Positions 1 through 8,007 of a stretch of DNA of 21,076 bases are shown here, piece after piece. The stretch lies in contig JBAXOG010000082.1 in the NCBI GenBank assembly GCA_037133395.1, positions 1-21,076 of the forward strand. Reading direction: 5' to 3'. Positions within the stretch are counted from its first letter, which is position 1. Every line of letters begins with the position of its first letter. The stretch comes from CAIZQW01 sp037133395. Lineage in GTDB: Bacteria; Verrucomicrobiota; Kiritimatiellia; RFP12; UBA1067. The translations under genes and the position numbers were made by a program. The notes below the pieces were generated by a model. That model was not told where the DNA came from. It saw only the letters and a list, made by a program, of their open reading frames with translations, and made no database searches.

Positions 1-9
1 GCGCCCCCT

Positions 10-77
10 GTCTAACTTACTCTGCCAAAGTCTAACTTACTTTGTCCATTGACCCTATTTTTGTCCTATTTTTGTCC
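10..77. repeat. Direct and tandem short repeats at left edge
   Basis: Two kinds of repeat are visible. A 17-base unit, GTCTAACTTACTYTGYC, occurs at 10-26 and again at 30-46, a 20-base period. It is followed by two perfect tandem copies of the 11-mer CCTATTTTTGT at 54-64 and 65-75, with a degenerate third copy after them. No open frame covers this stretch. It may be transposon-end sequence, regulator binding sites spaced at about one or two helical turns, or simple-repeat DNA. The window edge prevents a decision. Confidence 0.7.
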
Positions 78-164
78 TGTTTGTGGCCAGTATTTTGATG
101 CTTTTAAGGGACTGTGGGTGGAAATATGTTTGCAGACGTTTGCAAAAGAACGTATAGTGTAAAA

Positions 165-1514
165 ATGAAAATGAAATATTTTACACTTGTTCTCGTCATG
201 GGGATATTCGCAGGATGTTCAACGGTACGCCAAGCGCGGGAGGCTCAGAAGGAGTCTGGGCCAAGCCTACAAAAGGGCGAGCGCACGGCCATGCTAGAGG
301 AGTTTGGTATTCGGGAGGGGGAGGTGCTTTCATTAGCGGTTGCACAAGATTTTTCGCTGCTGTGGCATCCCGCGATGGCGACGGCAACACAAAAGGTTAT
401 TGCTGCGCGCATTAATGTCAGTCAGGCTGGCGCAGGCTGGAGGCCGACGCTTTCGGGCTCAGTGGGCTATGGCGGCAATCGAAGTGGGAATTCAGTCCAG
501 GATTGGAATTTTGAGTCCTCTGATGATTTTAACGCGAGTCTGTCGCTGACCTGGGTGCTTTATGATTTCGGACGGACCCGTGCCAGTATCCGCAGCGCCG
601 TCGCGGATTTAATTGCCGCGTATGAAACCTTGAGCGAGACACGGGTTCAGCGTGTTCTAGAGGTACGTTCGGCCTATTTTAAGCTGGCTCAAACCCAAGC
701 GCAATGCCAAGTCGACCAAGAAAACCTCAAGCAGTATGACGAACTGTTGCGTCAGGCAGAATTGCGTTTAAAAATAGGCACGGGGCGGAAATATGATATC
801 ACCAAGGCTAAGGCAGATCGTAGCAATGCGTTGCTCTCCTTGCTGACGACCAGCAATACGATCATTACCGCACGTGCAGAACTTAACAATCAGTTGGGCT
901 TGGGCAGGGTCGGTTCTTATGCGTTGGCGTCGGATGTGCGTCTACCGGAACCCGGGATTGAAGTTGATGCGCTCTTCGCCATGGCGCAAACCAATCAGCC
1001 CGCTTTGCGTGCGCTGCGCGCGAAGGTCGATGCCGCTGTGGCGTCGGTGGATCGCACCATCGCGGAGCTCTATCCGCAAATTCGCGCGACAGCCTCAACC
1101 GCGTATTCCACAGGCGCCATCCAGACCTTGGGGCTTTCATGGGGGCTCGCACTCCTGCAAGATTTGTTTAAAGCGTATGAAAAGCGCGATAATATTCTGG
1201 TCAGCGTCACGGTGTTGCGTCAGGCGCGTGCAGCACTTGCGCTGCAAGAGCAAAGCGTTGTGAAGACGCTGATCAGTGCCTTATCTTCGCTGAATACCGC
1301 ACGACAGGGGAAAGGCGTTGCAGAAGAGATGGAGTTACAAGCGAAGGAGAACTTGGATTTAGTGATGAAGCAGTTTGAGGTTGGCACCAGTTCCATTTTG
1401 GAAGTAACCGATGCACAGGTTTTGTACACACGAGCACGCAGTGCAACGGTATCAGCACGGTACACGCTTGAAAATGCCAAGGCGGGGGTCTACGCTATCA
1501 TAGGAATGCAATAA
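165..1514 (+). CDS. TolC-family outer membrane efflux lipoprotein
   Basis: Outer-membrane channel component of a tripartite efflux pump. From the ATG at 165 the protein starts with a short basic stretch, a hydrophobic segment and a lipobox-like FAGC (with F rather than L at -3), so it is probably a lipoprotein of about 449 residues. This is the usual size for the NodT/TolC class. The body shows the two repeated outer-membrane-efflux halves, rich in Ala/Gln/Leu helices with heptad character (for example LEVRSAYFKLAQTQAQ), and ends with the family-typical GTSSILEVTDAQ and ENAKAGVYAIIG. The frame is open back to a GTG at 114 and an ATG at 126, but the residues before 165 are charged and would displace the signal sequence. 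The stop overlaps the next start (TAATG), which points to translational coupling with the MacA-like gene. The family assignment is confident; the substrate is unknown. Confidence 0.88.
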   Translation: MKMKYFTLVLVMGIFAGCSTVRQAREAQKESGPSLQKGERTAMLEEFGIREGEVLSLAVAQDFSLLWHPAMATATQKVIAARINVSQAGAGWRPTLSGSVGYGGNRSGNSVQDWNFESSDDFNASLSLTWVLYDFGRTRASIRSAVADLIAAYETLSETRVQRVLEVRSAYFKLAQTQAQCQVDQENLKQYDELLRQAELRLKIGTGRKYDITKAKADRSNALLSLLTTSNTIITARAELNNQLGLGRVGSYALASDVRLPEPGIEVDALFAMAQTNQPALRALRAKVDAAVASVDRTIAELYPQIRATASTAYSTGAIQTLGLSWGLALLQDLFKAYEKRDNILVSVTVLRQARAALALQEQSVVKTLISALSSLNTARQGKGVAEEMELQAKENLDLVMKQFEVGTSSILEVTDAQVLYTRARSATVSARYTLENAKAGVYAIIGMQ

Positions 1515-2827
1515 TGAAAAAAAGTATCATTATCCTCTTTGTGTTAGGTGCAATTGGGTTGGGCGGTTGGCAGGGGTGGAGTCGCTGGAAGCCTAAAAAG
1601 CAGGAGGCGCAATGGCGTACGCGTAAAATTGAACGGGGTGAAATCGTACAGGAAGTGCGAGCGACGGGGACGGTGAAGCCGATCAAGAATATTTTAGTCG
1701 GTACGCAAGTCAACGGACCGATTAAAAAATTGTATGTGGATTTTAATGACGAGGTGAAAGTGGGGCAGCAAATCGCGCAGATTGACGATGCCGTTTATCA
1801 GGCGACGGTTTCGAAGGACGAGGCCACCTTGTCTTCGGCAAAAGCGAATGTCCTTTCGGCAAAGTCAAATAATGCACAAGCCCGCGCTACTGTCGAACTG
1901 ACGCAAACGAAGTTAGCCTTGGCAGAGAAGGAGCTGACGCGCATGAAACAGCTCCGCGAAACCGAGATGGTAGCGCAGGCGGATTTGGATACCGCCCTGT
2001 CAAATCGTGACGCGCTTGTTGCGCAAGTGAAGGTGAATGAAGCTGCTGTTGCGCAGACCGAATCCGCCATCAAGCAGACGGAGGCGATGATCCAGCAGGG
2101 AGCGGCGTTTCTTCAATTGTCCCGCGCCAATCTGGGGTATACCACGATCAAGTCACCTGTGGATGGTGTGATCATTCAACGAAATGTTGATGAAGGACAA
2201 ACCGTTGTATCCAGTATGAATGCGCAAACCATTTTTACGATTGCTACCGATTTGAATCGCATCCAGATCCAAGCGGATATTCCAGAGTCGGACATTGGGG
2301 GCATTGAAGCAGGACAGCGAGTCACCTTTTCGGTAGATGCCTATAACCGTGTCGTCTTCACAGGGTCCGTAGTTCAGGTGCGCATGTCTGCAACCAGCGT
2401 GCAGAATGTGGTAACCTTTCCCGTGATTATCGAGGCGGATAATCCGAACAAGCGACTCTTCCCAGGGATGACTGCGAACTTGGCCGTTGAAACAGGTCGT
2501 GCTGAACAGGTCCTGAAAGTGCCCGCTGCCGCATTACGCTTTACCCCTGTGGATCTGGCGCAAAGCAATGATGAGGATAAAGGCACACGGAAGAAGGGGG
2601 CCGGGGCGGCCGTATGGCTACTGGATAAGGACAATAAGCCCGAGCGTATCAAGGTGAAGCAGAAAATTTCCGATGGGACGATGGTGGGCGTGGAATCCGA
2701 ACAGGAACTGAGCGGACGTGAGGTCATCATCGGAACCCAAACTGCATCATCTGCGTCAACGGAAAAGGAGACCAATCCGTTCGCCCCGAAAATGCCCAGT
2801 CATAGCGTTCGTCACGCTGCGCGCTAG
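1514..2827 (+). CDS. MacA-like periplasmic adaptor (HlyD/RND family)
   Basis: Membrane-fusion protein linking the inner-membrane ABC transporter to the TolC-like channel. One N-terminal membrane anchor (about residues 3-22, IIILFVLGAIGLGGW) is followed by a lipoyl/barrel-sandwich half (GTVKPIKNILVGTQVNGPI). A long Ala/Gln-rich alpha-helical hairpin covers roughly residues 95-205, and the second lipoyl half contains the typical TTIKSPVDGVIIQRNVDEGQ. Beta-barrel and membrane-proximal domains (FPGMTANLAVETG, VLKVPAAALRFTP) complete it. At 437 residues it is slightly longer than E. coli MacA. The extra length is a charged linker (SNDEDKGTRKKG) and a C-terminal tail. It begins in the stop codon of the TolC-like gene and is followed after 11 bases by the ATPase gene. 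This order supports a MacAB-TolC type pump, which in other bacteria exports macrolides, peptides or lipid-linked molecules. Confidence 0.9.
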   Translation: MKKSIIILFVLGAIGLGGWQGWSRWKPKKQEAQWRTRKIERGEIVQEVRATGTVKPIKNILVGTQVNGPIKKLYVDFNDEVKVGQQIAQIDDAVYQATVSKDEATLSSAKANVLSAKSNNAQARATVELTQTKLALAEKELTRMKQLRETEMVAQADLDTALSNRDALVAQVKVNEAAVAQTESAIKQTEAMIQQGAAFLQLSRANLGYTTIKSPVDGVIIQRNVDEGQTVVSSMNAQTIFTIATDLNRIQIQADIPESDIGGIEAGQRVTFSVDAYNRVVFTGSVVQVRMSATSVQNVVTFPVIIEADNPNKRLFPGMTANLAVETGRAEQVLKVPAAALRFTPVDLAQSNDEDKGTRKKGAGAAVWLLDKDNKPERIKVKQKISDGTMVGVESEQELSGREVIIGTQTASSASTEKETNPFAPKMPSHSVRHAAR

Positions 2828-2838
2828 CCCCTTTGCTT

Positions 2839-3510
2839 ATGTTAATTGATATTAAAGATTTGAAACGCGGTTACAATATGGGCCAGGAGGAAGTCTGGGC
2901 CTTAAATGGAGTCTCCTTGCAGGTGAAGAAGGGAGACTTTGTCGCTATTATGGGACACAGCGGTTCGGGAAAGAGTACGCTGTTGAATGTGCTCGGCTGT
3001 CTCGATGTCCCCACCTCCGGGAGCTATGCACTCGATGGTATTGCGGTCGCTGGGATGAATCGTGCGGCGCTCGCGCGGGTGCGCAATCAGAAAATAGGGT
3101 TTATCTTTCAAAGCTTTAATTTGTTAGCGCGTACAACGGCTCGCGAAAACATTGAACTTCCAATGCTCTATAATCCAACGGCGCCGCGCGGAAAAGCATT
3201 GCACGACCGCGCGGAATATCTGTTAGAACAGGTGGGACTCGGCGATCGTATGTTGCACACGCCCTCACAGCTTTCGGGCGGACAGCAGCAGCGCGTCGCG
3301 ATCGCTCGCGCACTGATGAATAACCCGCCCTTGTTGCTGGCTGATGAGCCCACAGGCAATCTCGATTCCCATGCGACGGCGGATATCATGCAGTTCTTCA
3401 AGAAGTTGAACGAACAGGGGCAGACGATTGTGATGGTGACCCATGAAGTAGATGTTGCTTCGTTTGCCACGCGTAAGATCATCATGCGCGATGGAAAGGT
3501 GGTCGTATGA
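2839..3510 (+). CDS. MacB/LolD-type ABC transporter ATP-binding protein
   Basis: Cytoplasmic ATPase that powers the pump. All nucleotide-binding motifs are present. Numbered from the ATG at 2839, these are Walker A GHSGSGKST (39-47), Q-loop Gln91, signature LSGGQQQR (145-152), Walker B LLLADE ending at the catalytic Glu170, the D-loop NLD and the H-loop His202 (VTHE). The motif spacing and sequence match the MacB/LolD/YknY group (type VII exporters). The frame also opens at a TTG at 2833, but the ATG is the more natural start. Neither start has a strong ribosome-binding site, which fits coupling to the adaptor gene just upstream. Unlike E. coli MacB, the ATPase is a separate polypeptide. Its stop overlaps the permease start by four bases (ATGA). 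Confidence 0.93.
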   Translation: MLIDIKDLKRGYNMGQEEVWALNGVSLQVKKGDFVAIMGHSGSGKSTLLNVLGCLDVPTSGSYALDGIAVAGMNRAALARVRNQKIGFIFQSFNLLARTTARENIELPMLYNPTAPRGKALHDRAEYLLEQVGLGDRMLHTPSQLSGGQQQRVAIARALMNNPPLLLADEPTGNLDSHATADIMQFFKKLNEQGQTIVMVTHEVDVASFATRKIIMRDGKVVV

Positions 3511-4733
3511 ACGGCTTGATGATTTTTAAGGTGGCGATGCGGGCTCTTTTTCGCAATAAAGTGCGATCGATCTTGACCGCGCTGGGCATTATCGTGGGTA
3601 TCGCGGCCGTCATCGCTGTCGTGGCCATCGGCGAGGGTGCCTCCACCAGCATGAAAGCGCAAATCAGCTCCATGGGCGATAACATGGTCATTGTCTTTGG
3701 TGGCAGCATGAAAAAAGGCGGTGTTCATGGTGGCTCGGGGGGCTTTCAGACGCTCATGGGCGAAGATGCCGATGCGATGTACCGCGACCGTCCAGATTTG
3801 ATCAAGGCCTATACACCGCTGATGCGTAGCGGCGGACAGGCCATATTCCAACAAAATAATTGGTCTACGCAGGTTCAAGGGGTCACGCCTGAATTTGTCG
3901 CTGTCCGCAAATGGGATGTCGCTTCGGGCGTTTTTTTTACAGAGTCCGATATGCGCACGGGCGCACGGGTGTGTGTTGTCGGCCAGACGATTGTGGACAA
4001 CCTTTTCGACGGGCTTGATCCGATTGGTGAAACGTTCCGTATCAAAAACATGCCATTTAAGGTGTTGGGTGTCATGGCCAAAAAGGGGACTACCTCTATG
4101 GGTCAGGATCAAGACGACATCATTATCATGCCGTTGACCACAGTCAGCCGTGTCTTGCGGCGTGGTTCGTTCAATAATGTGGACCAGTTGCTTTTCAGCA
4201 TCTACGACATGGATCAGTTGACGGAGACTAAACGCGCCTTGTCAGACCTGTTGCGTCAAAGGCATCGCTTGGGGCCCGATGTGGAGGATGATTTTACCAT
4301 TATCGACATGACGGAAATATCGGATATGCTCACGAGTGTCTCCTCTATGATGACGATTTTGATGGCGGTGGTTGCCTCTATCTCGTTGCTGGTGGGAGGC
4401 ATTGGCATCATGAACATCATGCTGGTCTCGGTTACTGAGCGTACACGTGAAATTGGGTTGCGCATGGCGATCGGTGCCGCGCCCATAGCTATTTTGCTCC
4501 AGTTCCTCACCGAGGCCGCTGTCCTTTCAACAATGGGTGGCCTCCTCGGCATTATTTTTGGTGTAGCGGGTGCCTACACCGTGGGCGATCTCAATAAGTG
4601 GCCGATTTATGTTACGCCGATTTCCGTGGTCATCTCCTTCGGCTTCAGTGGCTTTGTCGGCATCTTTTTCGGCTTCTATCCGGCCCTCCGCGCTTCCCGC
4701 CTCAATCCGATCGACTGCCTTCGGTATGAGTAG
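3507..4733 (+). CDS. MacB/FtsX-type ABC transporter permease
   Basis: Inner-membrane subunit of the exporter, 408 residues. Topology is the four-helix MacB type. There is one helix near residues 20-40 (ILTALGIIVGIAAVIAVVAIG), then a large periplasmic MacB_PCD domain, then three C-terminal helices in an FtsX domain (about 280-305, 330-360 and 368-392). The FtsX coupling segment MLVSVTERTREIGLRMAIGA and the terminal ALRASRLNPIDCLRYE are hallmark sequences. The start codon overlaps the ATPase stop, so the two proteins are probably made in equal amounts. This is the last gene of the efflux operon; the intrinsic terminator follows within ten bases. Mechanotransmission exporters of this family extrude peptides, macrolides, siderophores or lipoproteins. 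The sequence does not show which applies here. Confidence 0.92.
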   Translation: MNGLMIFKVAMRALFRNKVRSILTALGIIVGIAAVIAVVAIGEGASTSMKAQISSMGDNMVIVFGGSMKKGGVHGGSGGFQTLMGEDADAMYRDRPDLIKAYTPLMRSGGQAIFQQNNWSTQVQGVTPEFVAVRKWDVASGVFFTESDMRTGARVCVVGQTIVDNLFDGLDPIGETFRIKNMPFKVLGVMAKKGTTSMGQDQDDIIIMPLTTVSRVLRRGSFNNVDQLLFSIYDMDQLTETKRALSDLLRQRHRLGPDVEDDFTIIDMTEISDMLTSVSSMMTILMAVVASISLLVGGIGIMNIMLVSVTERTREIGLRMAIGAAPIAILLQFLTEAAVLSTMGGLLGIIFGVAGAYTVGDLNKWPIYVTPISVVISFGFSGFVGIFFGFYPALRASRLNPIDCLRYE

Positions 4734-4740
4734 CGAACAA

Positions 4741-4775
4741 AAAAAACCGCAGGAAACAAATCCTGCGGCTTTTTT
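4741..4775. terminator. Bidirectional intrinsic terminator between efflux operon and ilvC
   Basis: A perfect 8-bp stem (CCGCAGGA at 4747-4754 with TCCTGCGG at 4761-4768) encloses the loop AACAAA. It has an A-run on the left (from 4739) and a T-run on the right (4770-4775). It can therefore end transcripts of the permease gene on the plus strand and of ilvC on the minus strand. Confidence 0.92.
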
Positions 4776-4796
4776 AAATATAGAAGCAGTGCTTCC

Positions 4797-5900
4797 TTAG
4801 TTAGAGCCACGTCCGGAAACGCCCTTTGCCTTGGCGGCATTGGCTTTTGCTTTTTCGTTCGGACGAAGGCTACGGCAGGCTGCGCCAGCTTGCCACATTT
4901 CAGAGTCGCGGAGGACCTTGAGTTCCTTTTCGAGCTTCTCTTTATAATCTGCGGTGCCGCAGGTCTTGATGACGTGCTTGGCTTCGCGCTGGCTCTTGAC
5001 TTCTTCATAGAGCTTGGTGAAGACCGGGAGTGTTGCCTTCTTGAATTGGGGCTTCCAATCCAATGCGCCACGCTGTGCAGTCGCGGAGCAGTTGGCATAC
5101 ATCCAGTCCATGCCGTTTTCATCCACGAGGCGGATCAAGCTCTGCGTCAGCTCTTCAACGGTTTCGTTGAAGGCTTCCGACGGGCTGTGACCATTCTTGC
5201 GGAGAACATCGTACTGAGCTTCCATCACGCCTGCGAGGCAGCCCATCAGCACGCCGCGTTCGCCCACGAGGTCTGAGGTCACTTCATGCTCGAACGAGGT
5301 TGGGAAGAGGTAACCGGAACCGACAGCGATACCGATGGAGAGCGTACGGTCAAGAGCCTTGCCCGTTGCGTCCTGAGCAATCGCGAAGCTGGAATTGATA
5401 CCTACGCCTGCGAGGAAGTTACGGCGCACCGAAGTGCCTGAACCCTTGGGGGCCACCATAATGACATCTACATCTGCGCTCACCTTCACACCCGTCAGCT
5501 TGCGATAGACCCAGCCGAAGCCGTGCGAAAAATAGAGCGCCTTGCCTGCGGTCATAAAGGGCGCGATACGCGGCCACACCTGCTTGATGGCGGCATCATT
5601 CAACAGAATCATCACGACGGTTGCCTTTTGGCAAGCTTCCTCAATATCAAACAAGGTTTTGCCAGCCTTAAAGCCATCCTTTTCGGCCCGCTTCCAGTCA
5701 TTGGCAAACTTCTTGTCTTGTCCGATGATGACGGTGACACCATTGTCGCGCATGTTCAATGCCTGAGCTGGCCCCTGGACACCATAACCGATGATCGCGA
5801 TGGTTTCATTCTTTTTCAGGAATGCCTGCGCCCGCTTCAATGGATACTCTTTACGTGTGACGACGGTCTCAACGACACCGCCAAAATTAATCTTAGCCAT
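4797..5900 (-). CDS. ilvC: Ketol-acid reductoisomerase (NADP+)
   Basis: Second common enzyme of valine/isoleucine (and leucine/pantothenate) synthesis. It converts 2-acetolactate or 2-aceto-2-hydroxybutyrate, using NAD(P)H and Mg2+, to the dihydroxy acid. The Rossmann motif GYGVQG is at residues 38-43. The SHGFG segment carries His126. The metal ligands are in TSDLVGER (Asp210, Glu214) and NETVEE (Glu246, Glu250). MYANCSATAQRGALDW is the family C-terminal signature. At 367 residues it is somewhat longer than short-form (class I) enzymes, and it resembles the Bacteroidetes-type subgroup (APKGSGTS, NGHSPSEAFNETVEELTQS). A Lys/Ala-rich tail of about 20 residues extends past the usual end. The start follows AAAAGGAG by about ten bases. 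It stands alone here: no ilvB/N/D gene is adjacent. Confidence 0.97.
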   Translation of the reverse strand: MAKINFGGVVETVVTRKEYPLKRAQAFLKKNETIAIIGYGVQGPAQALNMRDNGVTVIIGQDKKFANDWKRAEKDGFKAGKTLFDIEEACQKATVVMILLNDAAIKQVWPRIAPFMTAGKALYFSHGFGWVYRKLTGVKVSADVDVIMVAPKGSGTSVRRNFLAGVGINSSFAIAQDATGKALDRTLSIGIAVGSGYLFPTSFEHEVTSDLVGERGVLMGCLAGVMEAQYDVLRKNGHSPSEAFNETVEELTQSLIRLVDENGMDWMYANCSATAQRGALDWKPQFKKATLPVFTKLYEEVKSQREAKHVIKTCGTADYKEKLEKELKVLRDSEMWQAGAACRSLRPNEKAKANAAKAKGVSGRGSN

Positions 5901-5958
5901 AGTTTCTTAACTCCTTTTAGTCCTTTTAACCTTAATAAGGGTAAAAAAGGAAGGGTAT

Positions 5959-5987
5959 ATCATACGCATCTTGGGCCTTTTAATCAA
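5959..5987 (-). promoter_or_regulatory. Promoter for ilvC
   Basis: On the minus strand TTGATT (5987-5982) and TATGAT (5964-5959) are separated by exactly 17 bases, a near-consensus housekeeping promoter. The predicted leader is about 50 bases and contains a small AT-rich palindrome (CCTTATTAAGG) but no obvious leader peptide or attenuator terminator. Confidence 0.7.
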
Positions 5988-6038
5988 GCGTGAAAACGGA
6001 AAAAGCGAAAAAGCCGAACTATCCGATGAAAATTGGGC

Positions 6039-6068
6039 TTGCGGGAGCAAGGCTCAAGGGGGTATACT
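6039..6068 (+). promoter_or_regulatory. Possible promoter for tolB
   Basis: TTGCGG (6039-6044) and TATACT (6063-6068) are 18 bases apart. The -10 is good and the -35 is weak. Transcription would begin around 6074-6076, almost on the preferred tolB ATG at 6077, so the message would be nearly leaderless. If the real promoter lies further upstream, AAGGGGG at 6056-6062 could instead act as a rather distant ribosome-binding site. Confidence 0.4.
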
Positions 6069-6076
6069 CTTTCACT

Positions 6077-7294
6077 ATGTTTTATCCAACAAAAAGCTTT
6101 TTTATTTTAATCGTAGCCACGGTTATGCTTGTCAGCGGAAGCACTAGCGCACGTGCTCAAGGTGATCCGTTACAAATAACCATTTCTAAGGCAGGCGCGA
6201 AGAAGGATTCTGTATCCGTGGCTGGCTTGCGCGCCTCGGGTGCGAATGGTCAGCTTTTTGTGCAGACGCTGAAGCGTGATCTCGAACTTTCTGGATGGTT
6301 CAAGATGTCCAGCGGAAACGATGGAACCATCAACGTGCTGGGTGCACTACTTGAAACAGGCAGTGGCATTCAGAGCAGTTGCAAAGTCACGTGGCCGGGC
6401 AAGAATTTTAATTGGACGAGTAAGGCTGCGAGCGCGATAGAAGTGAGACAAGCCGCGCATACGTTTGCGGATGAGATGGTCAAGCAGATTAAAGCCGAAA
6501 AGGGCATCGCTTCAACGCGCATTGTTTTCCTCAACCGTCGCGGCAGTAATAATGGCGATGTTTATGTGTGTGATGCCGACGGCAGCGGGATGTATCAAGT
6601 GACGCATGATAGTGCCGGCGTGATCGGTCCGCAGTGGGGCATTAATCGTAACGACTTGATCTATACCAGCCTCAAGCCTGGCTATCCGATGCTCATGCGT
6701 CAGACCATTGGCGGCGGGCGCAGGACCGTGGCGAATTTTAAAGGACTGAATACGGGAGGCGCGATCTCGCCAGAGGGCCGTCGCATCGCGTTGATCTTGT
6801 CGTATCAGGGTAATACGGAACTCTATGTATTAGATTTTGGGACTGCCAAAGTGGCGCGCATGACCAAGACCTTGCAAGGTGCAGAATCCAGTCCATCTTG
6901 GTCGCCTGATGGGAAAAGTATTGTGTATGTCAGCGATGTGTCTAAATCGCCACAGCTTTATGTGGTGGATGTTGAAACGCGCGTATCCAGACGTCTCACT
7001 TACAAAGGTTCACAAAATGTAAATCCGAGCTGGAGTTCAAAGGGAAAAATTTGCTATGCTACGTTGCGCGGTGGGACATTCCAAATCGCGATGATGAATC
7101 CGACGGGCGATGCTTCGGCAGAGATCGTTTCAGGACAACCCGAGGGATCCGAAGATCCTTCGTGGGCGCAGGACGGTCGGCACATCATTTGTTCGGCTCG
7201 GAATACACTTTATATTCTGGACACACTGGGTGATCCGGCGGTACGGTTGATTCATGCGGCAGGAAACTGGCGTTCACCGGACTGGAGCAAGTAA
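6077..7294 (+). CDS. tolB: TolB-like periplasmic beta-propeller protein
   Basis: Periplasmic component of the Tol-Pal system, which binds Pal and helps keep the outer membrane attached during division. From the ATG at 6077 there is a clear signal peptide (MFYPTKSFFILIVATVMLVS, cleavage likely after SARA). A TolB N-terminal domain (LQITISKAGAKKDSVSVAGL to FADEMVKQIKAEKG) precedes a C-terminal six-bladed propeller. The propeller shows repeated PD40 units: GDVYVCDADGSG, SPSWSPDGKSIVYVSD, NPSWSSKGKICYA and DPSWAQDGRHIIC. Length (405 residues) is normal. The open frame runs back to a GTG at 5990, but that region overlaps the ilvC promoter and would bury the signal peptide. pal follows 42 bases downstream. 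tolQ, tolR and tolA are not in the window. Confidence 0.9.
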   Translation: MFYPTKSFFILIVATVMLVSGSTSARAQGDPLQITISKAGAKKDSVSVAGLRASGANGQLFVQTLKRDLELSGWFKMSSGNDGTINVLGALLETGSGIQSSCKVTWPGKNFNWTSKAASAIEVRQAAHTFADEMVKQIKAEKGIASTRIVFLNRRGSNNGDVYVCDADGSGMYQVTHDSAGVIGPQWGINRNDLIYTSLKPGYPMLMRQTIGGGRRTVANFKGLNTGGAISPEGRRIALILSYQGNTELYVLDFGTAKVARMTKTLQGAESSPSWSPDGKSIVYVSDVSKSPQLYVVDVETRVSRRLTYKGSQNVNPSWSSKGKICYATLRGGTFQIAMMNPTGDASAEIVSGQPEGSEDPSWAQDGRHIICSARNTLYILDTLGDPAVRLIHAAGNWRSPDWSK

Positions 7295-7336
7295 TCACGT
7301 CATAAAAGATACAAAACAAAAAAGGAGACAGGTCGA

Positions 7337-7879
7337 ATGATGAAGTCACGCATGATGATTGCAAATTGCGCATTAGTTTGCGGTTTGCTGGGATTGGGTA
7401 CGGGTTGCAGTTGGTTCGGAGGCGAAGACACTCCGTTAAACACGGCAACCGAGCCTACGGTAGTGGCAAACCCCACGGATGAAGGAACGGGTGCATCCCT
7501 GGCGGGTTCGCGTTTTGAGGACACACTTAAAAAGGTCGAAGGCATCACGCTGTCTCCGGTCTATTTCGCCTTTGACAGCTATGCACTGGCGCCGAGCGAA
7601 ACAGCAAAGATCGAGCAAGTCGCTAAACACCTGCTCGCCAATGCTACGCACGTGCTGGTCGTTGAAGGACATTGCGACGCACGTGGCAGCGCTGAATACA
7701 ATCTGGCGTTGGGTGAAAATCGCGCGCAGTCGATCCGCAGCCAATTGACTAACTTGGGCGTCGATGCTAATCGCATCCAGACACGTAGCTTTGGTTCCGA
7801 AAAGCCAGCAATGGCAGGTTCTGGCGAAGCCGTGTGGAAGATGAATCGCCGCGGCGAATTTGCGCTGTATCAGAAATAA
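7337..7879 (+). CDS. pal: Peptidoglycan-associated lipoprotein Pal (OmpA-like)
   Basis: Outer-membrane lipoprotein that grips peptidoglycan and partners TolB. The N-terminus is a lipoprotein signal with a lipidation cysteine at about residue 24 (GLGTGC, with a non-standard Gly at -3). A short acidic/Thr-rich linker leads to the OmpA-C domain in the last ~110 residues. The diagnostic peptidoglycan-binding segments are visible: VYFAFDSYAL, VEGHCDARGSAEYNLALGENRA and NRRGEFALYQ. The 180-residue length is typical. The start (7337, with a second in-frame ATG at 7340) has AGGAG nine bases upstream. It is co-oriented with tolB directly upstream. Downstream, a large hairpin separates it from the tat genes. 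Confidence 0.95.
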   Translation: MMKSRMMIANCALVCGLLGLGTGCSWFGGEDTPLNTATEPTVVANPTDEGTGASLAGSRFEDTLKKVEGITLSPVYFAFDSYALAPSETAKIEQVAKHLLANATHVLVVEGHCDARGSAEYNLALGENRAQSIRSQLTNLGVDANRIQTRSFGSEKPAMAGSGEAVWKMNRRGEFALYQK

Positions 7880-7910
7880 TAAACATGCCCGCATTGTTCG
7901 CGGATTGTTA

Positions 7911-7979
7911 CGCACGGCTATCGCATTCCGTTCGCACAAGGTGATCTATGTGCAAGGGTGCATAGCCGTGTGTTGTTTT
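7911..7979 (+). terminator. Large branched hairpin between pal and tat genes (possible terminator)
   Basis: An 11-bp outer stem (CGCACGGCTAT at 7911-7921 with ATAGCCGTGTG at 7962-7972, one G-U pair) encloses a second hairpin GCACA/TGTGC (7934-7938 with 7949-7953). A short T-rich tract (TTGTTTT) follows. This could be a weak intrinsic terminator, an RNA processing or stability element that sets different levels of pal and tat mRNA, or a regulatory leader for the tat gene. The pairing is seen directly; the role is inferred. Confidence 0.5.
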
Positions 7980-8007
7980 AAGAAGAGAGGACGATGAGAG
8001 GATGGTT

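Noticed and set aside
3168..4112. Long minus-strand open frame (314 codons) opposite the ABC transporter genes
   Set aside because: It lies antisense to well-conserved ATPase and permease genes, its translation is His/Arg/Cys-rich low-plausibility sequence, and it has no ribosome-binding site or family motifs.
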